The notes under the pieces: model-generated
Told to the model about the DNA's origin: nothing
Database searches by the model: none
Seen by the model: the letters and a program-made list of their open reading frames with translations, nothing else
Shown here: in pieces, positions 35,639 through 45,211 of the stretch
Position numbering within the stretch: the first letter of the stretch is position 1
Layout of the letters: every line of letters starts with the position of its first letter
From: Cyanobium sp.
Lineage (GTDB): Bacteria > Cyanobacteriota > Cyanobacteriia > PCC-6307 > Cyanobiaceae
Direction of reading: 5' to 3'
Assembly (NCBI GenBank): GCA_007135755.1
Contig: SLIG01000068.1
Coordinates: forward strand, 1 to 45,615
Length of the DNA stretch: 45,615 nt
Program-made: the position numbers and the translations under genes

Positions 35639-36756
35639 GAGAGGGCCAGGAAACGCCGGGCCGCGGCCACGATGCGGCCACTGGCCTGGCCGTCGCCAAA
35701 GGGGTTGTGGGCACGGGCCATGGCCTCGTAGGCCTCGGGCTCGCTGAGCAGGCGGCTGGCCTCGGCGCAGATGTCGGCGGTGGCGGTGCCGATCAGCCTC
35801 GCCGTGCCCGCCTCCACCGCCTCGGGGCGCTCGGTGGTGCGGCGGAGCACCAGCACCGGCTTGCCCAGGGCCGGCGCCTCCTCCTGCAGGCCGCCGGAAT
35901 CGGTGAGCACCAGGGTGCAACCGCGCATCGCAGCCACCAACTGGTCGTAGTCGAGTGGTTCGGTGAGGAAGGCGCGGGGGTGGCTGCCCAGCAGCGCCTG
36001 CAGGGGCTCGCGCACGGTGGGGTTGCGGTGCAGGGGCAGCAGCAGGGCCGTGTCGGGAAAGCGCTCCAGCAGCTGCAGAAATCCCTGGCCGATCTCCGCC
36101 AGCCGCTCGCCCCAGTTCTCCCTGCGGTGCACCGTGGCCAGGACAACGCGCTGGGCCTGCCAGTCGAGGCCGGGGAGGTCGTAGGCCGGGGCCCGCTCCG
36201 CCATCTGCAGCAGGGCGTCGATCACCGTGTTGCCGGTGACCAGCACCTCACCCACCACGCCGGAGGCGCGGCAGTTGGCCGCCGAGCGCTCGGTGGGGGC
36301 GAAGTGCAGCTGCGCCAGCTGGGAGATCAGCCGCCGGTTGGCCTCCTCCGGAAAGGGGTCGTGCAGGTTGTCGGTGCGCAGACCCGCCTCCACATGGCCC
36401 ACGGGGATCTGCTCGTAGAAGGCGGCCAGGGCCGACGCGAAGGCGGTGCTGGTGTCCCCCTGCACCAGCACCAGGTCGGGCCGGTGAAGGCTGAACTCGT
36501 CCTTCAGACCCTGCAGGGCCGCACAGGTGATGTGGGTGAGGGTCTGCTTCGGCGCCATCAGCGCCAGGTCATGGTCGGCCGCCAGGTCGAACAGCTGCAT
36601 CACCTGGCTCACCATCTCGCGGTGCTGGCCGGTGAGCACAACGCGGGTGCGGAAATCGCTCGCCGCCTGAAAGGCCCGGATCACGGGCGCCAGCTTGATC
36701 GCCTCCGGCCGGGTGCCGAGCACGATTGTGACCAGGGGCTCAGGCACCGTCAGCAA
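35635..36756 (-). CDS. wecB: UDP-N-acetylglucosamine 2-epimerase (non-hydrolysing)
   Basis: Interconverts UDP-GlcNAc and UDP-ManNAc for surface polysaccharides. The 373-residue protein has VTIVLGTRPEAIKLAPVIRA, VVLTGQHREM, VLVQGDTSTAF and the C-terminal nucleotide site LTDSGGLQEEAPALGKPVLV with PEAVEAGT. Length is normal. Start codon is TTG 36756 or GTG 36747; neither has a clear ribosome site. The gene faces pilT across 106 nt. No other polysaccharide genes are adjacent. Confidence 0.95.
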   Translation of the reverse strand: MLTVPEPLVTIVLGTRPEAIKLAPVIRAFQAASDFRTRVVLTGQHREMVSQVMQLFDLAADHDLALMAPKQTLTHITCAALQGLKDEFSLHRPDLVLVQGDTSTAFASALAAFYEQIPVGHVEAGLRTDNLHDPFPEEANRRLISQLAQLHFAPTERSAANCRASGVVGEVLVTGNTVIDALLQMAERAPAYDLPGLDWQAQRVVLATVHRRENWGERLAEIGQGFLQLLERFPDTALLLPLHRNPTVREPLQALLGSHPRAFLTEPLDYDQLVAAMRGCTLVLTDSGGLQEEAPALGKPVLVLRRTTERPEAVEAGTARLIGTATADICAEASRLLSEPEAYEAMARAHNPFGDGQASGRIVAAARRFLALS

Positions 36757-36862
36757 GCGGCAGCGGGTCGGCGGATCCTACGGAGCACATCAGAGCCGGA
36801 GCATCCCAGGCTGACAGAACAGGCCTGACTGGCGAAGCTGGATGCACCTTCGGTGACGCCCG

Positions 36863-38020
36863 ATGACCACCGCGCCGCTGCCGCCCCCCTCGCCGATTCC
36901 CCACTCTCCCCCGCCGCCGCCGCCGCTGCCGGCCACGGCGGCGGCCTTCCCCGAGCAACCCGCCACGTTGGAAGCGCTCGTGCGCCTGGCCCATGAGCGC
37001 GAGTACTCCGACGTGCATCTGGGCGTGGGCGAGGAACCCCGCTACCGCTCCCAGGGCACCATGGTGCGCACCGGCTGGCCCCTCGCCGACGCTGAGCTGT
37101 TCCACCGCTGGCTGCGCGAGATCCTCAGCCCGGACGAGATCGAGGCCTTCTACCGGCAGAAGGAGTTCGATGGCTCCCACAGCTTTCCCTTCGCGCGGGT
37201 GCGGATCAACCTGCTCGACACCCACCGCGGACCGGCCATGGTGCTGCGCCTGATCCCGCACCACGTTCCCACCCTTGACGATCTGGGGATGCCGGCCGTG
37301 CTCCGGGAGCTCTGCACCCGGCCCAAGGGGATGGTGCTGGTGACAGGCCCCACCGGCTGCGGGAAAACCACCACCCTGGCGGCGATGATCAACTGGATCA
37401 ACCGCAACATGTACCGGCATGTGGTCACGATCGAGGATCCGATCGAATACGTGCACACCAGCGCCGAGTCGCTGATCCGCCAGCGCCAGGTGGGCCAGCA
37501 CACGCTGGAATTCCACAACGCGCTGCGCGCCTCGATGCGGGAAGACCCCGACGTGATCCTGATCGGCGAGATCCGCGACCGCCTCACCCTGGCCACCGCC
37601 ATCGAGGCCTCCCAGACGGGCCAGCTGGTGTTCGGCACGCTGCACACCAATTCCGCCATCAAGACAGTGGAGCGAGTGCTCGGCATGCACTCCCCCAATG
37701 AGCAGGACAGCGTGCGTCAGGCCGTTTCGGAGTCGTTGCTGGCCGTGATCGCCCAGGGCCTGATCAGGACCACCGATGGAGATCGCACCGCTTACCAGGA
37801 CATTCTGATCAACACCGACGCCTGCAAGGACTACATCCAGCGCGGCGAACTCGATGAGGTTGAGGAGATCATGCGGCGCAGCCGTTTCGATGGCATGGTG
37901 ACCGCCAACCAGTCGCTCCTGGAGCTGGTGGAATCCGGCAGGGTGGATCAGGGCGAGGCCCTGGCCCAGAGCCTTCGCCCCAGCGAACTGCTCCAGGCCT
38001 TCCGGGGCCGCACCAGCTAG
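36863..38020 (+). CDS. pilT: Type IV pilus retraction ATPase PilT
   Basis: Hexameric motor that depolymerises type IV pili, used in cyanobacteria for twitching, DNA uptake and floating. The 385-residue protein has the N-terminal PAS-like part with EREYSDVHLGVGEEPRYRSQ, Walker A GPTGCGKTT with Lys168, IEDPIEYVH (Asp box), Walker B VILIGEIRD and the His box FGTLHTNSAI. The retraction motif AIRNLIRE of classical PilT is degenerate here (ACKDYIQRGELDEVEEIM). A Pro-rich leader of about 30 residues precedes the domain. Its stop overlaps the hli gene end by four bases. No other pil genes are in the window. Confidence 0.93.
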   Translation: MTTAPLPPPSPIPHSPPPPPPLPATAAAFPEQPATLEALVRLAHEREYSDVHLGVGEEPRYRSQGTMVRTGWPLADAELFHRWLREILSPDEIEAFYRQKEFDGSHSFPFARVRINLLDTHRGPAMVLRLIPHHVPTLDDLGMPAVLRELCTRPKGMVLVTGPTGCGKTTTLAAMINWINRNMYRHVVTIEDPIEYVHTSAESLIRQRQVGQHTLEFHNALRASMREDPDVILIGEIRDRLTLATAIEASQTGQLVFGTLHTNSAIKTVERVLGMHSPNEQDSVRQAVSESLLAVIAQGLIRTTDGDRTAYQDILINTDACKDYIQRGELDEVEEIMRRSRFDGMVTANQSLLELVESGRVDQGEALAQSLRPSELLQAFRGRTS

Positions 38021-38286
38021 CGGGCCGCCAGCCTCGCGATCAGCAGCACGGTGAGGCCCACCGAGAGGCCGAGCATGGCCAGACGGCCATTCCAGATCTC
38101 GGCCTGAGGCGTGAAGCCGCGGCGCCAGGCGTTCAATTCGGTGCTGCTGACGGGTTCGGCCTCAGCGTCGAGAACGGAACCTGAGGGCTCGTCGATCACC
38201 CTCTCCTGGTCGATCACCCCACGCTCGCCTGCCTGGGGCGCAACGGTGGCCGGCCCAAGGGACCCATCCTGGTCGGCAGAGGCCAT
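38017..38286 (-). CDS. hli: High-light-inducible (Hli/Scp) chlorophyll-binding protein
   Basis: Single-helix relative of plant light-harvesting proteins that binds chlorophyll and carotenoid and protects photosystem assembly under stress. The 89-residue protein has a disordered N-terminal half and then FTPQAEIWNGRLAMLGLSV, with the diagnostic ExxNGRxAMxG core, in the thylakoid helix. The N-terminal extension of about 55 residues is long for the class. Its start is 33 nt after tsaD on the same strand; its end overlaps pilT by four bases. Confidence 0.93.
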   Translation of the reverse strand: MASADQDGSLGPATVAPQAGERGVIDQERVIDEPSGSVLDAEAEPVSSTELNAWRRGFTPQAEIWNGRLAMLGLSVGLTVLLIARLAAR

Positions 38287-38319
38287 GGCGGCAGAGGCTT
38301 ACACCCACAACTTAAAGGC

Positions 38320-39378
38320 TCAGAACGGTGGCGGGGTGCCGTACAGGCTGTCGGCCTGGGCCAGGGGCAGGCGCGCCGCCACCCCCAGGTCGATGGCACT
38401 CCGGCACCCCCTGGCCAGACGCTCGCAGGCCGCCACCCCCACCATGGCGGCGTTGTCGGTGCAATAGGCCAACGGCGCCACCCGCCACTGCAACCCGTCC
38501 CGGCGGCAGCGCTCGGCCAGCAGCGTGCGCAGCCGCTGGTTGGCCGCCACACCGCCCACCAGCACCAGCGTTGTGAGGCCCTCATCGAGCGCACAGCGGC
38601 AGCTGCGCTCCACCAGCACCTCCACCACCGCCTGCTCGAAGCTGGCCGCCAGATCCGCCACGGGCAGGGGCGTTGATCCCTCCGCCTCCAGGCTGCGCAC
38701 AAGCCGCAACATGGCGGTCTTGAGGCCACTGAAGCTGAAGTCGTAGGGATGAAAGCCCCCCTCCGGCCGTGACACCCGCCCCCGGGGCAGCCGGAAGCGC
38801 TGGGGGTCACCGCCGCTGGCCGCCTCCTGAATCGCCGGCCCGCCGGGGTAGCCCAGCCCCAGCAGGCGCGCCACCTTGTCGAATGCTTCGCCGGCGGCAT
38901 CGTCGTGACTGCGCCCCAGGCGCCGCACCTCACCCGGCCCCTCCACCCGCACCAGCTCGGTGTGGCCGCCGCTCACCAGCAGCACCAGGTGGGGACCGGG
39001 GGGCATGGCCTCGCCCAGGTGCACCGAGGCCAGATGGCCCTCGAGGTGATGCACTCCCAGAAAAGGCTTGCCATGCAGGCGGGCCAGGGTGCGGCCGGTG
39101 ATCGAGGCCACCAGCAGCGCGCCCACCAATCCCGGGGCCACCGTCGCGGCCACGGCATCCACCTCAGCCAGCAACAGGCCACTCTCCCGGCACACCTGCG
39201 CGATCAGCTGGGGCAGGGCCTCCACATGGCGGCGCGAGGCGATCTCCGGCACCACCCCGCCCCAGCGGGCATGCTCCTCCACCTGGGAGGCCACCGCGCT
39301 GGCCAGCACCTGGCGATCGCGCACGATGGCGGCGGCCGACTCGTCACAACTTGTTTCGAGGGCGAGAACCGTTGGCAT
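38320..39378 (-). CDS. tsaD: tRNA threonylcarbamoyladenosine transferase TsaD
   Basis: Transfers the threonylcarbamoyl group to A37 of ANN-reading tRNAs, with TsaB and TsaE. The 352-residue protein begins [17 protein letters not shown], has the metal-binding histidines in [25 protein letters not shown] and [14 protein letters not shown]. Length is standard. A hli gene follows after 33 nt. The psaF gene starts 49 nt away in the opposite direction, so the two share a short divergent promoter region. Confidence 0.97.
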   Translation of the reverse strand: MPTVLALETSCDESAAAIVRDRQVLASAVASQVEEHARWGGVVPEIASRRHVEALPQLIAQVCRESGLLLAEVDAVAATVAPGLVGALLVASITGRTLARLHGKPFLGVHHLEGHLASVHLGEAMPPGPHLVLLVSGGHTELVRVEGPGEVRRLGRSHDDAAGEAFDKVARLLGLGYPGGPAIQEAASGGDPQRFRLPRGRVSRPEGGFHPYDFSFSGLKTAMLRLVRSLEAEGSTPLPVADLAASFEQAVVEVLVERSCRCALDEGLTTLVLVGGVAANQRLRTLLAERCRRDGLQWRVAPLAYCTDNAAMVGVAACERLARGCRSAIDLGVAARLPLAQADSLYGTPPPF

Positions 39379-39427
39379 GGGGCTGCTGCTGCGCTCTTAC
39401 CTTCTGCGAGTGACATCCTGCATCGCG

Positions 39428-39940
39428 ATGCGCCACATCTTTTCCCGCCTGTGCATGACCCGCCTGTGCGCGGTTCTGCTCTCCGCCTTCCTCCTGTTCG
39501 GCCTGGCACCGGTTGCCCATGCCGATGCATCCGTTGCCGGTCTCACCCCCTGCGCCGAGAGCCCCCGCTTCCAGCAGCGGGCCGCCGCCGCCAGGAACGA
39601 CCAGGCCAAGGCCCGCTTCAACGTGTACAGCCAGGCCCTCTGCGGCGATGACGGCCTGCCCCGCCTGATCGTGGACGGTCGCTGGAGCCATGCCGGTGAT
39701 TTCCTGATCCCTGGCCTCCTCTTCCTGTACATCGCCGGCACGATCGGCTGGGCCGGCCGCAGCTACCTGATCGGCGTGCGCGGAGGCAAGGACGCCACCA
39801 TGAAGGAGATCCAGATCGACATGCCCCTGGCGTTCAAATCCACCCTCTCCGCCGCCGTCTGGCCTCTGGCCGCCTTCAAGGAGTTCACCGGCGGAAAGAT
39901 GATTGAAGCCGAATCCAAAATCACCGTATCTCCCCGCTGA
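39428..39940 (+). CDS. psaF: Photosystem I subunit III (PsaF)
   Basis: Lumen-facing photosystem I subunit near the plastocyanin/cytochrome c6 docking side. A signal peptide ([16 protein letters not shown]) exports the N-terminal part; [20 protein letters not shown] follows, with cysteines at TPC and ALC forming the conserved bond. The membrane segment is [20 protein letters not shown]. The C-terminus [19 protein letters not shown] is typical. ATG 39428 gives 170 residues; ATG 39455 (MTRLCAVLL) gives a more usual leader and is a real alternative. psaJ follows after 12 nt. Confidence 0.95.
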   Translation: MRHIFSRLCMTRLCAVLLSAFLLFGLAPVAHADASVAGLTPCAESPRFQQRAAAARNDQAKARFNVYSQALCGDDGLPRLIVDGRWSHAGDFLIPGLLFLYIAGTIGWAGRSYLIGVRGGKDATMKEIQIDMPLAFKSTLSAAVWPLAAFKEFTGGKMIEAESKITVSPR

Positions 39941-39952
39941 CCCCTTGAAATC

Positions 39953-40069
39953 ATGAAGAAATTTCTCACCACTGCGCCCGTTGTCGCCGCCATCTGGTTC
40001 ACCCTCACGGCCGGGATCACGATTGAGGTCTTCCGCTTCTTCCCCGACCTGATCCTGCGCCCGCTCTGA
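39953..40069 (+). CDS. psaJ: Photosystem I subunit IX (PsaJ)
   Basis: 38-residue single-helix subunit beside PsaF in photosystem I, which it helps to hold. The sequence [20 protein letters not shown] then [14 protein letters not shown] is typical of the family. Cotranscribed with psaF, as is usual in picocyanobacteria. A terminator lies about 80 nt downstream, inside the end of gmk. Confidence 0.97.
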   Translation: MKKFLTTAPVVAAIWFTLTAGITIEVFRFFPDLILRPL

Positions 40070-40123
40070 ACAGCGGTTGGCGCTGACCTCCGCCAGGACC
40101 CGGCCAGACCAGCAAGACCCCGT

Positions 40124-40720
40124 TCAGTCCAGCTGACCGGCGGACGAAAGCCCTCCTCCGGGGGGCTTTTTGCTGTCCAGGTCCATCAGCCGCTCCAGTT
40201 GCTCGCAGGCCTCCCCCAGATCGGCGTTCACCAGCACCGCATCGAATTCCGCCTCAGCCGCCAGTTCAACCCGGGCCCGCTCCAGCCGGCAGCGGATGGC
40301 CCCCTCGCTGTCGCTGCCACGCCCGCGGATCCGGCGCTCCAGCTCCTCCAGGCTGGGGGGCTTGATGAACAGCTGACGGCCGGCCGGGAACGTGCGCCGC
40401 ACCTGCCGGGCTCCTTCCAGCTCAATCTCCAGCAGCACCGGCCGGCCCTGGGCGAGCTGGCGCTCCACCGGCTGGCGGGGAGTGCCGTAGAGGTTGCCGG
40501 CGAACTCGGCCCACTCCAGAAAACCGCCGTCGCGGACCTGCCGCTCGAAGTCCTCCCGGCTGAGGAAGAAATAGCTCTCCCCCTCCACCTCGCCCGCCCG
40601 CGGTGCCCTCGTGGTGGCGGACACCGACAGCCAGATCTCGGGATGACGGTTCAGCAGCCGGCGCACCAGGGTGCCCTTGCCCACACCGCTGGGGCCGGTG
40701 ATCACGGTGAGACGGGCCAT
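40124..40720 (-). CDS. gmk: Guanylate kinase
   Basis: Phosphorylates GMP to GDP with ATP. The 198-residue protein starts [20 protein letters not shown] (P-loop GPSGVGKG), followed by [20 protein letters not shown] and [20 protein letters not shown]. An ATG at 40774 would add 18 non-conserved residues, so I prefer 40720. The last 15 codons ([12 protein letters not shown]) are coded by a hairpin that also looks like the terminator of psaF-psaJ on the other strand. The gene is convergent with psaJ. Confidence 0.96.
   Translation of the reverse strand: MARLTVITGPSGVGKGTLVRRLLNRHPEIWLSVSATTRAPRAGEVEGESYFFLSREDFERQVRDGGFLEWAEFAGNLYGTPRQPVERQLAQGRPVLLEIELEGARQVRRTFPAGRQLFIKPPSLEELERRIRGRGSDSEGAIRCRLERARVELAAEAEFDAVLVNADLGEACEQLERLMDLDSKKPPGGGLSSAGQLD
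40147..40171 (+). terminator. Terminator of psaF-psaJ inside the gmk 3' end
   Basis: AAAGCCC and GGGCTTT arms (7 bp) with a 9-nt C/G-rich loop and then two more T. It acts on the rightward strand and is read as Lys-Pro-Gly codons of gmk on the other. Confidence 0.7.
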
Positions 40721-40791
40721 CACTCCTGCACGGCGGGGCTGCAGAGTAGGGGCCGGTGTGGGGCTTGCCGGCACGGCGACCGGCGCAGGAC

Positions 40792-42480
40792 ATGGGCAGG
40801 CTGCAGCCGATGGATCTCACCAGCCTGCGGGCCGTGCTGGCGGAATGGCGGCCTCTGCTGCTGCCCAGCCGCTTCGAGAAGGCCCAGCAGGCCAGCCCCT
40901 GCAGCCTGCAGATCGGCCTGCGTCACCTGCAGGGGATCACCTGGCTGGAACTGAGCTGGCAGGCCGAGGCGGCACGGATGCACGCCATCGACCCGCCGCC
41001 GCGTCAGGGTGACGGCAGCACCCTGGCCCAGCAGCTGCAGCACGGGCTGCGCGGTCTGGCCCTGATCCAGCTCCGCCAGAGCGGCTGGGAGCGGGTGGTG
41101 GAGCTGGGCTTTGCCCGCCGCCCCGGGGAAGCGGTGCAGCGCTGGCTGGTGGTGGAACTGATGGGCCGCCACAGCAATTTGTTTCTGCTTGACGAGCAGC
41201 GGCAGGTGGTGGCCCTCGCACGGCAGGTGAAAGCCAGCCAGTCGCGGCTGCGGCCGATCGGCACCGGTGACCCCTACCTGCCGCCGCCGCCCCTGGCCGG
41301 CGATCCCCCCAGCCGCCAGGAAAGCTTCGAGAGTTGGCAGCGCCGCCTGCGGCTGCTGCCCGTGCCGCTGGCGCGGGCCCTGCGCGAGGCCTACCAGGGC
41401 ATCAGTCCGGCCCTGGCCGGGCAGCTGGCACCGGCGGAGTGGCTGGAACAGCCGGTGACTGAGCTCAGCGACCGCCAGTGGCAGCAGCTCTGGGGGCACT
41501 GGTGCGCCTGGCTGGAGGCCCTGGCCCTCGACCGCTTCCGCTGGCAGCGCCGGGGCGACGGCTATGCCTGCTGGGAGCCGGGCGGCCCCGCTGGTGGTGA
41601 GCCGGCCGGCACCTCCGCCACCGCGCTGCCGATCAACAGAGCCCTGGCGACCTATTACGGCGACCACCTGGCGGCGGCCGCGCTGCAGCAACGGCGCCTG
41701 CAGCTGCTCCAGCAGCTGGAGCGCCTGCAACAGCGCAACCAGCGCCAGCGGCAGGAGCAGGAGGCCCTGCTGGCCGCCATTCCCGCCAGCGAGGGGCTCC
41801 AGCGCCGGGCCGATGCCCTGCTCAGCCAGCGTCAGCCCGAGCGCAGCTGCATCGACGAAGCCCAGAAGCTCTACCGCAAGGCCCGCAAGCTGCGCCGCTC
41901 CCAGGCGGCGATCGAGGCCCGGCTGGAGGTGCACCGCCAGCGCCAGGAGGCGATCGCGGCCAGCCTCACCTTTCTGGAGCAGGCTGACTCCCTGGAACAT
42001 CTGGACCTGATCGCCGCGGAATTCCATCAGCTGCTGGGTGAGACGGCCGCCGCCGCCGGGCAGCGGCGGCCGGCGGCGGGCGGCAAGCCATCCACGGGAC
42101 CCCAGCCCCTTGAGCTGCACACGGCCTCGGGCCTGCCCCTTCAGGTGGGCCGCAACCACCGCCAGAACGAGTGGATCGCCTTCCGCCAGGCCCGCCGCGG
42201 CGATCTCTGGTTCCACGCCCAGGAACTGCCCGGCAGCCACGTGGTGCTCAAGAGTTCCGCCGCCCCCGCCGGCGATAGCGATCTGCAGAGCGCCGCCGAC
42301 CTGGCCGCCCATTTCAGCCGGGGCCGGGGCAGCGGCCGGGTGCCGGTGGTGATGGTGCCGGTGGAGCAGCTGCAGCGCATCCCCGGCGCAGCGCCGGGCA
42401 CGGTGCGCCACCGTGGCGGCGAGGTGCTCTGGGGTGAACCCCAGCGCGCCCTCCGCCTGCTCCCCCCGCGGCAGCCATGA
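40792..42480 (+). CDS. rqcH: NFACT-family ribosome quality control protein (RqcH/Rqc2-like)
   Basis: Homolog of Rqc2/NEMF and bacterial RqcH, which bind stalled 50S subunits and, in studied bacteria, recruit tRNA-Ala to add alanine tails. About 562 residues: NFACT-N ([39 protein letters not shown]), a long coiled coil rich in Gln, Leu and Arg (about residues 290-410) and the C-terminal NFACT-R domain ([37 protein letters not shown]). ATG 40792 or 40810 ([10 protein letters not shown]) are both possible; GTG 40756 is less likely. The stop overlaps the tatC start. Older databases call it fibronectin-binding protein. Confidence 0.9.
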   Translation: MGRLQPMDLTSLRAVLAEWRPLLLPSRFEKAQQASPCSLQIGLRHLQGITWLELSWQAEAARMHAIDPPPRQGDGSTLAQQLQHGLRGLALIQLRQSGWERVVELGFARRPGEAVQRWLVVELMGRHSNLFLLDEQRQVVALARQVKASQSRLRPIGTGDPYLPPPPLAGDPPSRQESFESWQRRLRLLPVPLARALREAYQGISPALAGQLAPAEWLEQPVTELSDRQWQQLWGHWCAWLEALALDRFRWQRRGDGYACWEPGGPAGGEPAGTSATALPINRALATYYGDHLAAAALQQRRLQLLQQLERLQQRNQRQRQEQEALLAAIPASEGLQRRADALLSQRQPERSCIDEAQKLYRKARKLRRSQAAIEARLEVHRQRQEAIAASLTFLEQADSLEHLDLIAAEFHQLLGETAAAAGQRRPAAGGKPSTGPQPLELHTASGLPLQVGRNHRQNEWIAFRQARRGDLWFHAQELPGSHVVLKSSAAPAGDSDLQSAADLAAHFSRGRGSGRVPVVMVPVEQLQRIPGAAPGTVRHRGGEVLWGEPQRALRLLPPRQP

Positions 42481-43319
42481 CCAGCCCTCCCCCGACCCCC
42501 GCCGATCCCGGCGGCAGCACAGCTGCCGCCACCCCCCTGCCGGCCCCAGCCCCGATCCGGGTGGCGCCATCGGAGGAGTTTCCCGGCGAGGTGGAGATGA
42601 GCCTGGTGGATCACCTCGAGGAACTGCGCCGCCGCGTGCTGCGCAGCCTGCTGGCGGTGGTGGTGGCCGCGGCGGCCTGTCTGGTGGTGGTGAAGCCCCT
42701 GGTGCGGCTGCTGGAGATGCCGGCGGAGGGCATTCGCTTCCTGCAGCTGGCGCCGGGCGAGTTCCTGTTCGTGTCGCTCAAGGTGGCTGGCTACAGCGGC
42801 CTCACCCTGGCCCTGCCCTGGGTGCTCTACGAGATCCTTGCCTTCGTGCTTCCCGGCCTCAACCGGCGCGAGCGCCGCCTGGTGGCCCCGGCGGTGGCGG
42901 GCTCGGCACTGCTGTTCGCGGCCGGCCTGGCCTTCGCCTGGTGGGCACTGGTGCCGGCCGCCCTGCGCTTCCTGGTGAGCTACGGCGCCGATGTGGTGGA
43001 GCCGAGCTGGTCGATCGAGCGCTACCTCGACTTCGTGCTGCTGCTGATGGTGGCCACGGCGCTGGCCTTCCAGCTGCCCGTGCTGCAACTCATCCTCGGC
43101 GCCCTGGGCCTGATCCGGGCCCGGGCGATGCTGGCCGGCTGGCGCTGGGTGGTGCTGCTCTCCGCCGTCTCCGGTGCCGTGCTCACCCCCTCCACCGACC
43201 CGGTGACGATGCTGCTGCTGAGCGGAGCGATCACCGGCCTGTTCCTGGTGGGTGTTGCCCTGGTGGCCCTGGTGGAGCGCCTGCGGCCTGCTGCTCAGGG
43301 AAACAGCGGTGTGCCCTGA
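42477..43319 (+). CDS. tatC: Twin-arginine translocase subunit TatC
   Basis: Multi-span receptor that recognises twin-arginine signals of folded proteins at the thylakoid or plasma membrane. The 280-residue protein has the family hallmark MSLVDHLEELRRRVL, a Pro/Ala-rich N-terminal leader of about 40 residues, ALPWVLYEILAFVLPGLNRR and SAVSGAVLTPSTDPVTMLLL. Six helices can be drawn. The ATG overlaps the rqcH stop. The petC gene 1.3 kb further on encodes a likely Tat substrate. The 3' end overlaps the convergent glycine-zipper gene by 25 nt. Confidence 0.96.
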   Translation: MTSPPPTPADPGGSTAAATPLPAPAPIRVAPSEEFPGEVEMSLVDHLEELRRRVLRSLLAVVVAAAACLVVVKPLVRLLEMPAEGIRFLQLAPGEFLFVSLKVAGYSGLTLALPWVLYEILAFVLPGLNRRERRLVAPAVAGSALLFAAGLAFAWWALVPAALRFLVSYGADVVEPSWSIERYLDFVLLLMVATALAFQLPVLQLILGALGLIRARAMLAGWRWVVLLSAVSGAVLTPSTDPVTMLLLSGAITGLFLVGVALVALVERLRPAAQGNSGVP

Positions 43320-44074
43320 TAGGGATCAATGGCGTCGTAGAGGATTGGCATTTCGGGCTGGGGATCCTGCAGCGTCGGCGATTCCGTCAGCCCCAGGGGT
43401 GGGGCGGCCATCGGCAGGGGGGCTGGCACCGGCGCTGGAGCCTGGGGGCGCCGGACTGCGGGTGTGGGCGTGCGTGCCGGAGCTGGGCGGGACGGCCGGG
43501 GTGCCGGGGGTTCGGGCGCGCTGATGGCCACCTCCCGTTGCTCCCCCATCTCCAGACCGGAGACCCTCGTGAGGGTCTCCACCAGATCCGGCACAGGTTC
43601 GGCGTTGATGAACCGGAAGGTCTCGGTGAGCTTCCGGCCGCTGGCGTCATAGCCCTCCACGGAAAACCGGTAGTCGGCCGTCTTTCCGGCGCGCGAGCCG
43701 GCGACACCGCCGATCACGGCACCCGCGAGGATCCCGAACGGGCAGGCAACCAGTGTCCAGCATGAGGCCAGGGCCCCCACGACCGTTCCGGTGACAGCGC
43801 CTCCTGTCGCCCCGAGGGACGAGACCAGCGCATTGTGGTTTTTCCAGCCCAGCGCATTCCACTGCGCGATGCGGTTGGCGGGGATGAGGCCGGCAGGCCC
43901 TGCAAAGCCGCTCTCGCTGATCTCGATCCTGCAGCGACTGTCACCGCAGATGGCCTCAAAGCGGGCAGCCTGCGCCGGCACGGCCATCAGCAGTGACAGG
44001 ATCGCCAGGGCGGCCCCGGAGCTGCCGAGCCAGCCACTGGGGCCGCAGCTGGGATGACACCTGGTGTCGCTCAT
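43295..44074 (-). CDS. Exported glycine-zipper protein of unknown function
   Basis: 259-residue protein with a signal peptide (LAILSLLMAVPAQAARF), an N-terminal domain with two nearby cysteines (CGDSRC), a Gly/Ala/Val-rich segment (TGGAVTGTVVGALASC, then GAVIGGVAGSRAG) that could insert as a glycine zipper, and a Pro-rich tail (about residues 190-259). I do not recognise the family. ATG 44074 is chosen over 44170 for the signal peptide. It is convergent with tatC with a 25-nt overlap. The DUF3067 gene upstream is on the same strand with 123 nt between. Confidence 0.7.
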   Translation of the reverse strand: MSDTRCHPSCGPSGWLGSSGAALAILSLLMAVPAQAARFEAICGDSRCRIEISESGFAGPAGLIPANRIAQWNALGWKNHNALVSSLGATGGAVTGTVVGALASCWTLVACPFGILAGAVIGGVAGSRAGKTADYRFSVEGYDASGRKLTETFRFINAEPVPDLVETLTRVSGLEMGEQREVAISAPEPPAPRPSRPAPARTPTPAVRRPQAPAPVPAPLPMAAPPLGLTESPTLQDPQPEMPILYDAIDPYQGTPLFP

Positions 44075-44197
44075 GGGGGCGCCGGAACAGGGGAAGGGCT
44101 GGGATCGGGAATGGACCCGGAACGCTTGGTAACACCTCCAGGACCGGCCCGCACCCCCTGTACTCCTCAACGAGGGTGCATCGAGCCCATCCCAGCC

Positions 44198-44557
44198 CTA
44201 GAGCAGAAATTCCGCGGAGCGGCCGGGAGGCAGCTCCAGGGCCAGGGTGAGGGCGCGGCCCAGCCGCGGCTTGCCTCTGGTGGTGCGCAGCCAGTGGCGC
44301 ACCTGGGCGGCCGAGCCCATGCCGTTGAGCAGGACCGCCACCTCCTCCAGCCGCCGGGCGTAGTCGTCCGGGCTGAGCGGAAATGACTGCTGCTCCAGAT
44401 AGGCCCACATCACCTGCAGGTAGAGACGCCCCCGGCGCTGCACCAGCTGGAGGTCGTAGGAGGCCTGCCAGCGCTCCCGCAGCACGGCGATCAGTTCCGA
44501 GCCGCTGAGGGGAACGGCGGCCTCGGCGGACGGGTCATCGCGGCGATCGCTGGCCAC
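44198..44557 (-). CDS. DUF3067 family protein
   Basis: 119-residue soluble protein of the cyanobacterial/plastid DUF3067 family, with [40 protein letters not shown] and the end [15 protein letters not shown]. Function not established. I use GTG 44557; the frame is open to 44650, but that would overlap the divergent petC start. The gene lies next to petC-petA, with tatC nearby, a neighbourhood I recall in related genomes, which hints at a photosynthesis-related role. Confidence 0.8.
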   Translation of the reverse strand: MASDRRDDPSAEAAVPLSGSELIAVLRERWQASYDLQLVQRRGRLYLQVMWAYLEQQSFPLSPDDYARRLEEVAVLLNGMGSAAQVRHWLRTTRGKPRLGRALTLALELPPGRSAEFLL

Positions 44558-44622
44558 GGGCGGGGGCGGGGCGCGTCTTAAGGTGGCACGCACCTTGCCG
44601 TGGCTCCAAGGAGCAGCTCCGC

Positions 44623-45171
44623 ATGACCCAGATTCCAGCGAGCGCCTCAAGTGGTGATGTGCCCGGGATGGGTCGTCGGCAGTTCATGAATCTGCTCACC
44701 TTCGGGTCCGTCACCGGTGTCGCCCTCGGCGCCCTCTACCCCGTGGTGAACTACTTCATTCCGCCCCGGGCCGCAGGCTCCGGCGGCGGCACCACCGCCA
44801 AGGACGAGCTGGGCAATCCCGTCACCGCCAGCGGCTGGCTGAGTGGTCATCCCGAGGGCGACCGCAGCCTGGTGCAGGGACTCAAGGGGGATCCCACCTA
44901 CCTGATCGTGGAAGGCAGTGACGCCATCGGCAGCTACGGCATCAACGCCATCTGCACCCACCTGGGCTGTGTGGTGCCCTGGAGCAGCGGGGCCAACAAG
45001 TTCATCTGCCCCTGCCACGGCTCCCAGTACGACGCCACCGGCAAGGTGGTGCGCGGCCCCGCGCCTCTCTCCCTGGCCCTGGCCCACGTGACGGTGGAGA
45101 ACGACAACGTGTTCCTCAGCCAGTGGACCGAAACCGATTTCCGCACCGGTGACAAGCCCTGGTGGGCCTGA
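44623..45171 (+). CDS. petC: Cytochrome b6-f Rieske iron-sulfur protein
   Basis: Moves electrons from plastoquinol to cytochrome f. The 182-residue protein has the 2Fe-2S ligands Cys111 and His113 in CTHLGC and Cys129/His132 in CPCHGS, with the disulfide cysteines at 116 and 131. The N-terminal helix [20 protein letters not shown] is preceded by Arg18-Arg19 (GRRQF), a twin-arginine signal-anchor for export by TatC. petA follows 40 nt downstream in the usual petC-petA operon. Confidence 0.97.
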   Translation: MTQIPASASSGDVPGMGRRQFMNLLTFGSVTGVALGALYPVVNYFIPPRAAGSGGGTTAKDELGNPVTASGWLSGHPEGDRSLVQGLKGDPTYLIVEGSDAIGSYGINAICTHLGCVVPWSSGANKFICPCHGSQYDATGKVVRGPAPLSLALAHVTVENDNVFLSQWTETDFRTGDKPWWA

Positions 45172-45211
45172 TCTCCCCCTGCTGATCCGCCCCTCCACTG
45201 CCCCCCTCCCG

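Noticed and set aside
40721-40774. Longer gmk start at ATG 40774
   Set aside because: The added 18 residues are Pro/Ala-rich and precede a good family start; kept only as an alternative.
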